Assembly (NCBI RefSeq): GCF_023715225.1
Contig: NZ_JAMBNS010000012.1
Coordinates: 62,001 to 126,000, forward strand
Direction: 5' to 3'
From: Robertmurraya korlensis
Lineage (GTDB): Bacteria; Bacillota; Bacilli; Bacillales; Cytobacillaceae
DNA: 64,000 nucleotides
Within the stretch, counting starts at the first letter, position 1. Every line of letters starts with the position of its first letter. Below the pieces are notes generated by a model. The model was not told the DNA's origin and made no database searches. It worked only from the letters and a program-made list of their open reading frames with translations. This document shows positions 17,623 through 26,372 of this stretch, in pieces. The position numbers were made by a program, and so were the translations under genes.

Positions 17623-18366
17623 ATGATTAAACTAGAAAATTTATATAAAAGCTTTGGAGACATTGATGTTTTAAAAGGAATTAATTTAGAGGTGGAAAAG
17701 GGAAAAACAGCTGTTGTTATTGGCCCATCTGGTTCAGGGAAAACGACCCTTTTACGCTGTCTAAATTTATTAGAGATTCCAAATCAAGGGTCGATTACGA
17801 TCGGGGAAAAAGAACTTCAGTTTCAATCAGGAACAAAGCTAAAACCGAATCAAATGACCTCCTTTCGTCAACAAACAGGCATGGTTTTTCAATCGTATAA
17901 CCTGTTTCCACACTTAACGGTTGTTGAGAATATTATGGAAGGCCAAGTCGTGGTTTTAAAACGCTCAAAAGCGGAGGCCAAAAAGCGTTCGCTCGATTTA
18001 CTTGCCAAGGTAGGACTGAGCGACCGTGCGGATATGTACCCTCATCAACTATCAGGTGGGCAGCAGCAACGCGTGGGGATTGCCAGAGCGATGGCGATGG
18101 ATCCGAAGGTCTTATTATTTGACGAACCCACCTCGGCGCTTGATCCGGAGCTTGTTGGTGAAGTATTAAAAGTCATGAAGGATCTTGCTGAAGAAGGCAT
18201 GACGATGGTTGTTGTGACCCATGAAATGGAGTTCGCTAGAGATGTAGCAGACCAAGTCATTTTCATGGATCAAGGAATCATTGCTGAAAAAGGAACACCA
18301 GAAGAAATCTTCACCCTCTCCACCAATCCTAGAACACAGCAATTTCTAAACAAAGTCGCACGTTAA
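17623..18366 (+). CDS. tcyC: L-cystine ABC transporter ATP-binding protein, TcyC-like
   Basis: ATPase of 247 residues. Walker A is GPSGSGKTT, the signature LSGGQQQR, and Walker [13 protein letters not shown]; the D-loop and His-switch are intact. ATG 17623 lies 10 bases after GGGAG. A TTG two codons upstream (17617) is possible but only 4 bases from that site. A roughly 20-residue insert between Walker A and the Q-loop (after [10 protein letters not shown]) is typical of TcyC rather than GlnQ. It is the last gene of the importer operon and a very stable terminator follows. Confidence 0.88.
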   Translation: MIKLENLYKSFGDIDVLKGINLEVEKGKTAVVIGPSGSGKTTLLRCLNLLEIPNQGSITIGEKELQFQSGTKLKPNQMTSFRQQTGMVFQSYNLFPHLTVVENIMEGQVVVLKRSKAEAKKRSLDLLAKVGLSDRADMYPHQLSGGQQQRVGIARAMAMDPKVLLFDEPTSALDPELVGEVLKVMKDLAEEGMTMVVVTHEMEFARDVADQVIFMDQGIIAEKGTPEEIFTLSTNPRTQQFLNKVAR

Positions 18367-18388
18367 ATAAGCATACCAAAATAAATAA

Positions 18389-18436
18389 CAAAAAGGGGTA
18401 AAGTGTCCTTCCCAGAAGGACACTTTACCCCTTTTT
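18389..18436 (+). terminator. Strong terminator after the cystine importer operon
   Basis: A stem of about 20 bp (AAAGGGGTAAAGTGTCCTT against its complement) has a short loop and a T run on the plus strand. The minus strand also carries T residues, so it may serve both directions. Confidence 0.85.
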
Positions 18437-18509
18437 GTCCACGAGCGGTGACAGACACCCTCCGTGGACACTTTGGCCTCATTTGTCTTTTTGTGGTGTC
18501 TGTCACCGC
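18437..18509. repeat. TGTCCACG/GGTGACAGACACC palindromic repeat, copy 1
   Basis: Contains TGTCCACGAGCGGTGACAG and its near complement ending CGTGGACA, then an inverted GGTGTCTGTCACCGC. The same words recur at 31111-31190, so it is a dispersed intergenic palindrome. This copy lies between the terminator and the stop of the lysine permease gene. Confidence 0.8.
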
Positions 18510-18533
18510 AATGTCAAAGCAATGTCAAAGCAA

Positions 18534-19958
18534 TTAGGCGGCTTTTTTGGTTTGTGTTTTTTTGTTGTGTGCTCTGGCAACTGGGCTGTAGAAGAAGATT
18601 CCACTTGCAAGGAGAGCCACTCCGAACATGAAGGTTTTGATGTCTGCTGTCCCCGCATAGATGACCCATACCGAATACAAGGTCGCTAGTAAAGCAATGA
18701 CACCGTCAATTATTTTTGATCTTGTTTGGCCTTCATACGTTTCACCTGTCATCACTAGCTTTAACTGGAATACAGCAGCAATGAAGTAAGGAACCAGGTA
18801 AGATAAAGTTGCGATATAAATAACAAAGTCAAACGCCGCAGAGATCGAATTTGAAATGGTTGAGAAGATAAATAACTGTCCTAAGGAATTCGTTATAATC
18901 ATTGATAAAACCGGAATATTCTTCTCGTTTTCCTTTAAAAAGGAAGGTAAAAACAGACCTTGCTTGGCTGCTTGGTACGGAACCTCTGCACTTAGCATCA
19001 CCCAACCAATGGTAGATCCAAATAAGCTGATTAATCCAATACCTGCTAACACTTTTCCAGAAACAGGTCCAAGTACCGAGACGATCGCATCAATTAATGG
19101 CTTGTCTGACGCAATTAATGCCTCTTGGCTTAATAAGCCCATAACTAATGTACTTACTCCAATATAAATAGCTAACGCAATGAACAACCCTAGAATCGTT
19201 GCACGCTTAACGTCAATTTGCTTCTTCGCACGTCCCGCAAAAACAACCGCCGACTCCACACCGATAAACGCCCATAAGGTAGCAACCGCTGCATTGCTAA
19301 TTTGACCCATCAATCCAACAGAAGCACCACTTTCATCGACACGTGGCTCAACCATAGGAAGCATATGTGAAGCCTCAAATGCAAACAAAGCAACAATAAT
19401 GAAGATAAAGAATCCTGCCACTTTTGACGCCGTTGCAATAAAGTTTAATTTCCCTGCATTTTCTAACCCACGTAAAATGATAAAGTGTGTTCCCCATAAT
19501 AAAATCGAACAAACTGCAAAAGTTAATGCATTTCCGACCTTTAACGTAAAGGAACCCACTGTAAATAACTCAGCTTGACTCGTTAAAAGGGGAAAGAACG
19601 TTGATAAGTAACTAGCGAATGTTGTGATAATGGCAATATTCCCTGCTAAGTTACCAATCCAATACCCCCAAGTAGCCATGAACCCAGAAAGAACAGAGCC
19701 TTTAGAATTTGGCTTAAAAAGCTCTTTCGCATAAATTTGTGGTCCACCATTTAAATTTGGCTTTCTCATTCCTAAATTCCCAAACACAAGCGCTGTTACA
19801 AGCACCCCTGCTCCTGTAAATAACCAAGCGAGAATAACCCCCGCCGGACTTGCGGCTTCTGACAGTGAACGTGGTAACATAAAGATACCCGAACCTACCA
19901 TATTTCCAACTACTAATGCAGTTAATATCCATAAACCTAACTTCGTTTGTTTTCCCAT
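18534..19958 (-). CDS. APC-family basic amino-acid transporter under a lysine riboswitch
   Basis: Amino-acid/polyamine transporter of 474 residues with about twelve membrane helices. Helix 1 has the APC substrate motif GSGIFMLP, typical of the basic amino-acid/antiporter (APA) branch. The start is ATG 19958, 8 bases after AAAGGA; earlier in-frame starts are rejected. A lysine riboswitch and terminator precede it, which identifies lysine as the regulating and probably transported amino acid. YvsH of B. subtilis is the likely counterpart. The C-terminus is basic and cytoplasmic (KKTQTKKAA). Confidence 0.87.
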   Translation of the reverse strand: MGKQTKLGLWILTALVVGNMVGSGIFMLPRSLSEAASPAGVILAWLFTGAGVLVTALVFGNLGMRKPNLNGGPQIYAKELFKPNSKGSVLSGFMATWGYWIGNLAGNIAIITTFASYLSTFFPLLTSQAELFTVGSFTLKVGNALTFAVCSILLWGTHFIILRGLENAGKLNFIATASKVAGFFIFIIVALFAFEASHMLPMVEPRVDESGASVGLMGQISNAAVATLWAFIGVESAVVFAGRAKKQIDVKRATILGLFIALAIYIGVSTLVMGLLSQEALIASDKPLIDAIVSVLGPVSGKVLAGIGLISLFGSTIGWVMLSAEVPYQAAKQGLFLPSFLKENEKNIPVLSMIITNSLGQLFIFSTISNSISAAFDFVIYIATLSYLVPYFIAAVFQLKLVMTGETYEGQTRSKIIDGVIALLATLYSVWVIYAGTADIKTFMFGVALLASGIFFYSPVARAHNKKTQTKKAA

Positions 19959-20019
19959 GATCATATTCCTTTCTATTATTATTCCCCATCTCAAAGATAG
20001 AGGTGCCTAATAGACATAA

Positions 20020-20262
20020 AAAAACACACCAAAACGTGAGTACAGTGTGTTTTACAATAACCGCATCAGGCCAATGGATAGTTCAACATAGCTAGTCAGC
20101 TATGACAGTCCTACACCTATTCGATGTAGTCCCAGCTACTATAGTTAGAGAAATTATAGTGCTTCGGCGAAAATTCCTTTCAACTGGAATCATTGAGCTT
20201 CTCTTGCTCTTATCCAACCTACTAATATTTTTCGCAACCTCTACCTCATCGAAAGCTGATGA
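20020..20262 (-). promoter_or_regulatory. Lysine riboswitch (L-box) with terminator
   Basis: The minus strand shows the L-box core: GAGGTAGAGGTTGCGA at the 5' side, AGTAGG, GAAAGGAATTTTCGCCGAAG, GCTGGGAC, AGGACTGTCA and a closing CTATCC that pairs with GGTAG. A terminator hairpin AAAACACAC / GTGTGTTTT with a T run (20053-20021) follows before the permease gene. Binding of lysine should stabilise termination and lower import. Confidence 0.87.
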
Positions 20263-20332
20263 GGATCATATGAAATTTCAAATGCTTTACTAGAATAATT
20301 CATGCACGTTTTTATGTCAATGGGATTAATTA

Positions 20333-20872
20333 CTATTGTACCGATCGAACTTCAGAAAATGGATAAAATACAAACTCACTCACTCCAACTATCTTTTCCT
20401 TTTTAATAAAACCGAGACCATTCCTCGAGTCCATACTGCGTAATCGATTGTCACCCAATACAAAATAATGCCCTTCCGGAACCATTGTAGGCCCATAATC
20501 TCCCGTTAACACACTACCTTGTTCATGCGCTTGCTCACGATTACTGTCTAAGTACTCTTCGCTGTGAACATCGCCATTAATTAGTAACTGATCATCCCTT
20601 ATTTCAATCATATCTCCAGGCAAGCCAATAATTCTTTTTACGTAATTTTCGCCTTCTCCTTTAATAATCACAATGTCCTCACGCTCAATTTTGTGTGTAT
20701 TGACTTTGTTAACAAATATTTTTTCTTGATCGTGAAGTGTCGGTTCCATCGAGGCACCATCCACAATATAAGGAGCAAAGACAAATGTACGAACAACGAC
20801 TACGATAGCAAAAGCAATAAACACCGATTTACCCCAGCTAATTATTTCTTGGCTCTTCTTAGTTTCTCCCAT
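20333..20872 (-). CDS. lepB: Type I signal peptidase
   Basis: Membrane-bound serine protease of 179 residues that removes signal peptides outside the cell membrane. One N-terminal membrane helix (SVFIAFAIVVVVRTFVF) precedes the catalytic Ser41 in DGASMEPTL and Lys79 in NYVKRIIGLPGD. The box HYFVLGDNRLRSMDSR is intact. Size and single helix fit the P-type (SipS/T) enzymes of Bacillus, and the Ser-Lys dyad excludes SipW. It is a single gene with a GAGGAG site 9 bases before ATG. Bacillaceae normally hold several paralogues. Confidence 0.92.
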   Translation of the reverse strand: MGETKKSQEIISWGKSVFIAFAIVVVVRTFVFAPYIVDGASMEPTLHDQEKIFVNKVNTHKIEREDIVIIKGEGENYVKRIIGLPGDMIEIRDDQLLINGDVHSEEYLDSNREQAHEQGSVLTGDYGPTMVPEGHYFVLGDNRLRSMDSRNGLGFIKKEKIVGVSEFVFYPFSEVRSVQ

Positions 20873-21004
20873 TCTATTCTGCTCCTCTTTTCTTTAATAA
20901 CTTGTTTACATTTTATCATAATCACTTAGTACCATCGGTTACCAAAGCTCACTTATAGCCCATAAATCGTTAGACAAGATTCTCCAAAAACATCTAGAAA
21001 TAGG

Positions 21005-21034
21005 CAAAAAAAAGTCAGCACCCATGCTGACCCC
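21005..21034 (-). terminator. Terminator of the DUF4395 gene
   Basis: Stem GTCAGCA / TGCTGAC followed by eight T residues on the minus strand. Confidence 0.88.
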
Positions 21035-21041
21035 TTTATCC

Positions 21042-21473
21042 CTATTGTTGACTCTTGAATTTTCTATACTGATACATTTTCCACTGATAATGAATAAAAC
21101 AACCGATACAAAAACCTAATAGAGCAACAGTCGCAGCAATCGCGACTAGGATCGTAAATAGATACCCTACCACTGGCAGATTGAAGGCAAACCCCATAAA
21201 ACCTGCCCCTAAACATAGAATGGCAATTTTTTGATTAAACTGCTGCTGCTCCCAATCTTCCTGAAGATACGTTGATGGTTCCTTTTTTAAAAACCGCTTC
21301 GCTCCCTCCATGATCGGATTTATACGAAAAACAACTCCACAAACACCCGAAAGAAGAGGAATTAATAATATCCATTCCATATTTGTCACCCAAGTAAGAA
21401 TAACAGATAATACAATGACCGATTGGTTAACCTGCACAAGTGGCTTGGGAATTGTACGAACATCAGATAACAT
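21042..21473 (-). CDS. DUF4395 membrane protein
   Basis: Integral membrane protein of 143 residues. The N-terminus IPKPLVQVNQSVIVLS and the GVVFRINPIMEGAKRF segment match DUF4395, a family of about four-helix proteins in Firmicutes with no known function. Two hydrophobic segments lie before residue 50 and two between 85 and 130, separated by a charged linker. It is monocistronic between signal peptidase and mscL. Confidence 0.75.
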   Translation of the reverse strand: MLSDVRTIPKPLVQVNQSVIVLSVILTWVTNMEWILLIPLLSGVCGVVFRINPIMEGAKRFLKKEPSTYLQEDWEQQQFNQKIAILCLGAGFMGFAFNLPVVGYLFTILVAIAATVALLGFCIGCFIHYQWKMYQYRKFKSQQ

Positions 21474-21567
21474 CTATATCACACCTTATTTATAGGATTA
21501 GTTGGTAATTTATTTTACCTTAATGTACAGGCACTTGTATACAAATTAGCATACCTCTAATCGAACG

Positions 21568-21600
21568 AAAAAAAAACGATTGCCTCATAGCAATCGCTTC
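21568..21600 (-). terminator. Terminator of mscL
   Basis: Stem CGATTGC / GCAATCG followed by a run of T residues on the minus strand, just before the mscL stop. Confidence 0.85.
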
Positions 21601-21603
21601 TTT

Positions 21604-21993
21604 TTATACACCCTTTTGTTGCTGCTGTTCCTTTAAAATATCACGAATTTCCGAAAGCAATTTTTCCTCCGTTGTAGGCGCCTTTACTTCCGATTTTACT
21701 TCTTGCTTCTTTCTAAACTTCTGTAATAATCTTATAAATAGGAAGATGGAAAAAGCAATAATAAAGAAATCAACCACATTTTGTACAAATTGACCATATT
21801 TGATCGTTGCATCAGCATATGTATATTGTAGCGTCGTAAAATCAAATCCGCCTAATAAGAGCCCTACAATCGGCATAAGGATATTGTCTACAAGTGAGCT
21901 AACAATTTTGCTGAAGGCTCCACCAATAACCACCCCGACAGCCAGGTCAATCACATTCCCCTTTAAAGCAAACTTCTTAAAATCCTGCCACAT
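21604..21993 (-). CDS. mscL: Large-conductance mechanosensitive channel MscL
   Basis: Homopentameric osmotic safety valve, 129 residues. The amphipathic N-terminal helix (DFKKFALKGNVIDLAVGVVI), TM1 with the AVGVVIGGAFSKIVSSLV gate, and TM2 (VVDFFIIAFSIFLFIRLL) precede a charged C-terminal helix bundle. All standard parts are present at normal length. Confidence 0.95.
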   Translation of the reverse strand: MWQDFKKFALKGNVIDLAVGVVIGGAFSKIVSSLVDNILMPIVGLLLGGFDFTTLQYTYADATIKYGQFVQNVVDFFIIAFSIFLFIRLLQKFRKKQEVKSEVKAPTTEEKLLSEIRDILKEQQQQKGV

Positions 21994-22141
21994 ATTTTAT
22001 GTCCTCCTATCCAAATGTATACAGACTAGTATATCTTGAAATAGGGAACGTATGTAAAAATATGCTCATGAAGTAAAGATGTCTACATTTTTCGAATTGT
22101 TAAAGAGTTTACCATTAATTACCTTTAAAATTTTTCTTGCA

Positions 22142-22199
22142 ACATGACATTTGTCATGTCCTACTCTATACATTTATGCCTTTTCATGACCTGCTCATA
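22142..22199 (+). promoter_or_regulatory. DesR-type operator region upstream of the desaturase gene
   Basis: A perfect palindrome CATGACATTTGTCATG (22143-22158 within 22142-22159) is followed about 22 bases later by a half-site TTCATGAC/CTCATAA at 22183-22199. The second element overlaps the predicted -35. Known biology: DesR binds an inverted TCATGAC-type repeat to activate des on membrane cooling. Assignment to DesR here is inference from sequence and target gene. Confidence 0.6.
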
Positions 22200-22210
22200 A
22201 ACACTACAAT
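22183..22210 (+). promoter_or_regulatory. Probable promoter of the desaturase gene
   Basis: TTCATG at 22183-22188 and TACAAT at 22205-22210 are spaced by 16 bases, about 38 bases before the ATG. The poor -35 fits a promoter that needs an activator. Confidence 0.55.
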
Positions 22211-22247
22211 AACAGTAGATAAATTCAAAACCTTGTAGGAGGCTTTT

Positions 22248-23300
22248 ATGAGCAAGCAAAAAACAGCTGAATTAAGAAAAAGCGTGGTCCCTTTTGAAAA
22301 GTCAGATATAAATAAAAGCGTAAAACAAATGATTAACACATTTATTCCATTCTTTGGTTTATGGTACCTAGCATACGCGAGTCTCTCGGTTTCTTATTGG
22401 CTAACGTTGCCACTAGCAATTGTTGCTGCTGGATTTGTGATTCGAATCTTTATCATTTTCCATGATTGCTGCCACCAATCGTTCTTTAAAAATCGTAAAG
22501 CAAACGCCATTATTGGTAACATTAGTGGAATTATTACAATGTTCCCTTATGAACAGTGGAAAAGAAGCCACAATATTCACCACGCAACAAGCGGGAACTT
22601 AGATAAGCGTGGCATTGGTGACATTTGGGTAATGACGGTGGAAGAGTATCTAGCTGCTACACCAGCTCAACGCCTTCAATACAGACTGTACCGTAACCCT
22701 TTTGTTATGTTCGTTCTAGGACCGATCTTCTTGTTCCTTGTGACCAACCGAATCAATGTAAAGGATGCTAAACGTAAAGAGCGTCTCAACACTTATTTCA
22801 ACAATATTGCGATTGTTGTGTTATATGCGTTTATGATTTGGTTAGTTGGCTGGAAAGCCTTCCTTCTTGTCCATGCGCCAATTCTATTTGTTGCTGGAGC
22901 ATTAGGAATTTGGTTATTTTATGTACAACATCAATATGAAGACAGCTACTTTGAACACGAAGAAGAGTGGAACTATGTGAAGGCAGCTGTTGAAGGAAGT
23001 TCTTATTACAAGCTTCCGAAGATCTTGCAATGGGTAACTGGAAACATCGGTTTTCACCATGTGCATCATCTAGCACCTAAGGTTCCTAACTATAATCTGG
23101 AAAAAGCACATGAATCTACACCGCCATTACAAAAAGCAACAACCGTTACTCTAGGTACGAGCCTTGAGTCCATACACTTTAAATTATTTGATGATGTAAA
23201 TAAGCGATTTGTAAAATTCAAAGACATTCAACATCTTCTTGAAGAAGGAAAGGCTAGCCTGCAATTAGGTGGAAAGCGCCCTACAGCTGAGGAGAAATAA
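22248..23300 (+). CDS. des: Membrane fatty-acid desaturase (Des, delta-5 type)
   Basis: Membrane di-iron desaturase of 350 residues that inserts double bonds in phospholipid acyl chains. Three histidine boxes are HDCCH (72-76), HNIHH (108-112) and HHVHH (about 268). Membrane helices lie between them, including WYLAYASLSV and IAIVVLYAFMIWLVG. Length and boxes match B. subtilis Des. The ATG follows TAGGAGG. The upstream palindrome suggests DesKR cold control, but no desKR pair lies adjacent. Confidence 0.93.
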   Translation: MSKQKTAELRKSVVPFEKSDINKSVKQMINTFIPFFGLWYLAYASLSVSYWLTLPLAIVAAGFVIRIFIIFHDCCHQSFFKNRKANAIIGNISGIITMFPYEQWKRSHNIHHATSGNLDKRGIGDIWVMTVEEYLAATPAQRLQYRLYRNPFVMFVLGPIFLFLVTNRINVKDAKRKERLNTYFNNIAIVVLYAFMIWLVGWKAFLLVHAPILFVAGALGIWLFYVQHQYEDSYFEHEEEWNYVKAAVEGSSYYKLPKILQWVTGNIGFHHVHHLAPKVPNYNLEKAHESTPPLQKATTVTLGTSLESIHFKLFDDVNKRFVKFKDIQHLLEEGKASLQLGGKRPTAEEK

Positions 23301-23306
23301 ATAAGA

Positions 23307-23335
23307 ATGCTCACCTTGTCAGGTGAGCATTTTTG
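23307..23335 (+). terminator. Terminator of des
   Basis: Stem ATGCTCACC / GGTGAGCAT followed by TTTTTG. Confidence 0.88.
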
Positions 23336-23674
23336 TTAGATTTCTTTTACATATCTTTCATCTGGAATCTTATTTAGCATCACATACAGGCTCGTATTGC
23401 CCTCACCATTCACGAAGGACATTTCCTCTTCCCCAGTAAAATGAATCACATCATGTTTGGAAACAGACAAACTTTCTCCATCCACATGAAAGGTTCCTTC
23501 TCCCTCTATCACCTGAATAAACACATTTGTTCCAGGATGTTTATGAGCAGGTAGTGCTTGATTTTTCGAAAAGTTTAATACAAATACCGTACTTTCCCCT
23601 TCTTTAAAAATCACTCGTTTCGTAAATTTCTCTTCATTATATATGATAAAGGTAGATAAGCTTTGTCGTTGCAT
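23336..23674 (-). CDS. Cupin-domain protein
   Basis: A 112-residue single-domain beta-barrel of the cupin 2 type. The first motif is recognisable around PAHKHPGTNVFIQVIEGEG (two His and a later Glu/Gly pair) and a weaker second motif around SKHDVIHFTGEEE, which keeps one His. A metal site is likely. Such small cupins store or sense metabolites or act as enzymes; nothing in the context says which. Confidence 0.8.
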   Translation of the reverse strand: MQRQSLSTFIIYNEEKFTKRVIFKEGESTVFVLNFSKNQALPAHKHPGTNVFIQVIEGEGTFHVDGESLSVSKHDVIHFTGEEEMSFVNGEGNTSLYVMLNKIPDERYVKEI

Positions 23675-23845
23675 TATGATCAGATCCTTTCCTTCTTTAT
23701 GAATCCATCATATCTTGTTCCGTTTTGTTTTGATGTGATTTGAATCAATCTTTTTGAGAAAGAGGTAGAGGAAAAACGCGGAAATTATTTGCGATCACCT
23801 GAGCTCACTCCCGTTCCTGCAAACGTATTTACAATCCTCAAAACC

Positions 23846-24964
23846 TCAATCCCCAATCGCACCCTCCACCGAATAGAGACTCACATCCAGCACCGTTTCC
23901 TCTCCAAGAGCGAGCTTCGCGAGCTCGCTACCCAAAAACGGGCCGCTCGTCAGGCCAGAGGCTCCCAGACCATTCGCGACTAAAACACCTTCCAAGCCCG
24001 GAACTGCCCCAATTACGGGTAGAAAGTCAGGGGTAAATGGTCGAAAGCCTACTCTTGTTTCAACTACCGTCGCTTCCTTTAAGTCTGGAAACACCTCTAA
24101 TGCTTTCCCGATAATTTCATTCAACCCACCCGCTGTAACTCTCGTATCAAATTCTTTATTGTCTTCATGCGTCGACCCGACAACCACTCGACCAGCTTCA
24201 AACGTTAATAAGTACTGATTATTCGGAGGCATGACAACGGGCCACTGTGACGTGTCTACACCCGGTAACTCTAAATGGACAATCTGCGCTTTTTGGCCCG
24301 AAACTTGAAAATTCACTCCAAGAGGCTCCAGCACCTCTCGTGCCCAAGCTCCTGTCGTGACAAGCACTCGATTAGCCTCTAGCCGCTCCCCATTAACAAC
24401 CACGCCGCTCACTCCATGATCCTCACAAACGAGTGTAGCATTCCCACTCACGTATTCTGTACCGAGCTGAACAGCAGCCTTTACTAATGCATCACGTATA
24501 AGTCTTCCGTCTACCTTTGCTCCGCCGGACACATACACCGCTCCATACCCTTCCGCAACAAGAGGACACATCTCTCTTGTTTCTTCATAGGATAGAATGT
24601 TCACTTCACCGATTTCCGGTGCATCCTCTCTCCGTTTGATGGCCCTATCTGCCATTTGTTTCAGTTTTTCCTCATTTGAATGAAGGCTTAACGCTCCCAC
24701 TTTTCGATATCCTGTATTCCCTACTCCATAAGAGGACAATTTTTCAACTAATTCCGGGTAATAACGCGCCCCTTGCTTTACTAACTCATACCATGCCTTA
24801 TTTCGTCTTTGCGATATCCACGGGCAAATAATTCCCGCAGCTGCATTTGTTGCTTGTCCCACCTCCGCACGGTCAACAAGAATCACTTTTACTCCTTTTA
24901 ACGCTAGGTGAAAAGCAGCCGAAGCACCTAATATTCCTGATCCTAGTACAATCATTCTTTCCAT
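23846..24964 (-). CDS. FAD-dependent amine/amino-acid oxidase (DAO family)
   Basis: Flavoprotein of 372 residues of the D-amino-acid oxidase/glycine oxidase fold. The FAD-binding GSGILGASAAFHLA lies at the N-terminus, followed by the acidic ribose binder in VILVDRAEVGQAT, and a C-terminal FAD contact VANGLGASGLTSGPF. The region VETRVGFRPFTPDFLPVIG is characteristic of the family. The start is ATG 24964, about 6 bases after AGGTG. Likely activity is oxidation of a D-amino or N-methyl amino acid; the substrate is unknown and no thiazole genes are adjacent, which argues against a ThiO role. Confidence 0.85.
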   Translation of the reverse strand: MERMIVLGSGILGASAAFHLALKGVKVILVDRAEVGQATNAAAGIICPWISQRRNKAWYELVKQGARYYPELVEKLSSYGVGNTGYRKVGALSLHSNEEKLKQMADRAIKRREDAPEIGEVNILSYEETREMCPLVAEGYGAVYVSGGAKVDGRLIRDALVKAAVQLGTEYVSGNATLVCEDHGVSGVVVNGERLEANRVLVTTGAWAREVLEPLGVNFQVSGQKAQIVHLELPGVDTSQWPVVMPPNNQYLLTFEAGRVVVGSTHEDNKEFDTRVTAGGLNEIIGKALEVFPDLKEATVVETRVGFRPFTPDFLPVIGAVPGLEGVLVANGLGASGLTSGPFLGSELAKLALGEETVLDVSLYSVEGAIGD

Positions 24965-25160
24965 CATGAACACCTTTTTTCTTTTTTAATACCATTAATA
25001 TTACTAAACGTTCATTTTCTTCTCAAACTCAAAAAAATAGTAAATCGAAAAGTCATTGTCTATAATAGATTTATGACCATTTTTATGTAAAATCTCACAT
25101 ATATTTAGGTTAACGAAGAGACTATAGAAACGGGATATTCCCGAATGGGAGTGGATGGTA

Positions 25161-26357
25161 ATGAGCACACCGCTTGCGGAAAAAGCTCCACCTACTGAAA
25201 AAGGCACCGAGAAAATATGGACGCGTGATTTTATTCTCATTTGCCTATCAAACTTTTTTGTTTTCCTTGGTTTTCAAATGACTTTACCCACCATACCTTT
25301 ATTTGTAGAGAGCCTTGGTGGAAATGACCAGCTGATTGGAGTGGTTGTGGGAATCTTTACTTTTTCCGCCCTTTTAATTCGGCCCTACGCTGGGCATGCC
25401 TTAGAAAGTAAAGGGCGCCGATTTATTTATCTTGTTGGATTAGGGATTTTTGTCTTTTCCACGGGAGCTTTCGGAATTGCTGGAGGTCTTGTTTTCTTAT
25501 TTATGTTACGAATTATTCAAGGAGTAGGTTGGGGACTTTCCACGACTGCTTCTGGTACGATTGCGACCGACCTGATTCCACCGAAACGTCGCGGGGAAGG
25601 AATGGGGTATTACGGTCTTTCTGGTAACTTAGCCCTTGCCATGGGTCCAACCCTTGGACTTGCGCTTGTAGGCTATCTTAGCTTTACTGAACTCTTCTTG
25701 ATTTGCGGAGTACTTGGTGCAGTGGCGATCGCCTTATCATCTCGTATCCGATTTAAGCCCGTCGAACCAGTAGCTACTTCTAAGTATAAAAAGCTCGACC
25801 TTTATGAAAAGACGGCCTTGCCCCCTTCGATATTGCTTCTTTTTATTACTGTTACGTTTGGTGGAATCGCTTCCTTCCTCCCTTTATATACAGTGAAAAA
25901 AGGGATTGAAGGAATTGAATGGTATTTTCTTCTTTATGCCATTGCTCTCCTCATCTCAAGAACCTTTGCTGGAAAGCTCTATGATCAAAAAGGACATCGC
26001 TTTGTATTCCCGGCTGGTTCGATTATGATTATGGCTGCCATGATTCTGCTTGCCTGGATTCCGAATAGCACGATCCTCTATTTAGCAGCGATTATTTATG
26101 GGTTAGGCTTTGGGACCGTACAACCAGCTCTTCAAGCGTGGAGTGTACAAAATTCCCCTATTAGCAGGCGTGGAATGGCAAATGCCACCTTTTTCTCCTT
26201 CTTCGATTTAGGGGTAGGAATTGGTGCGATTCTTTTCGGACAAATCGCTTTCTGGCTAGATTACCATAGTATCTACATAGCATCAGCTGTTTCTGTATTT
26301 ATTGCGATACTGCTATACTACACCGTATTTGGAAGAGAAAAGGCGAGAGCGCAATAA
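25161..26357 (+). CDS. MFS transporter, 12-helix
   Basis: Major facilitator superfamily protein of 398 residues with 12 predicted helices. The A-motif region after helix 2 is present as GHALESKGRRFIYLVG, and a motif C-like segment occurs in GNLALAMGPTLGLALVGYLS, typical of drug/proton antiporters. The start is ATG 25161, 9 bases after GGAG, with a slightly earlier in-frame ATG rejected. It is divergent from the FAD oxidase. Substrate unknown. Confidence 0.87.
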   Translation: MSTPLAEKAPPTEKGTEKIWTRDFILICLSNFFVFLGFQMTLPTIPLFVESLGGNDQLIGVVVGIFTFSALLIRPYAGHALESKGRRFIYLVGLGIFVFSTGAFGIAGGLVFLFMLRIIQGVGWGLSTTASGTIATDLIPPKRRGEGMGYYGLSGNLALAMGPTLGLALVGYLSFTELFLICGVLGAVAIALSSRIRFKPVEPVATSKYKKLDLYEKTALPPSILLLFITVTFGGIASFLPLYTVKKGIEGIEWYFLLYAIALLISRTFAGKLYDQKGHRFVFPAGSIMIMAAMILLAWIPNSTILYLAAIIYGLGFGTVQPALQAWSVQNSPISRRGMANATFFSFFDLGVGIGAILFGQIAFWLDYHSIYIASAVSVFIAILLYYTVFGREKARAQ

Positions 26358-26372
26358 GCACTCCCGCCTTTC

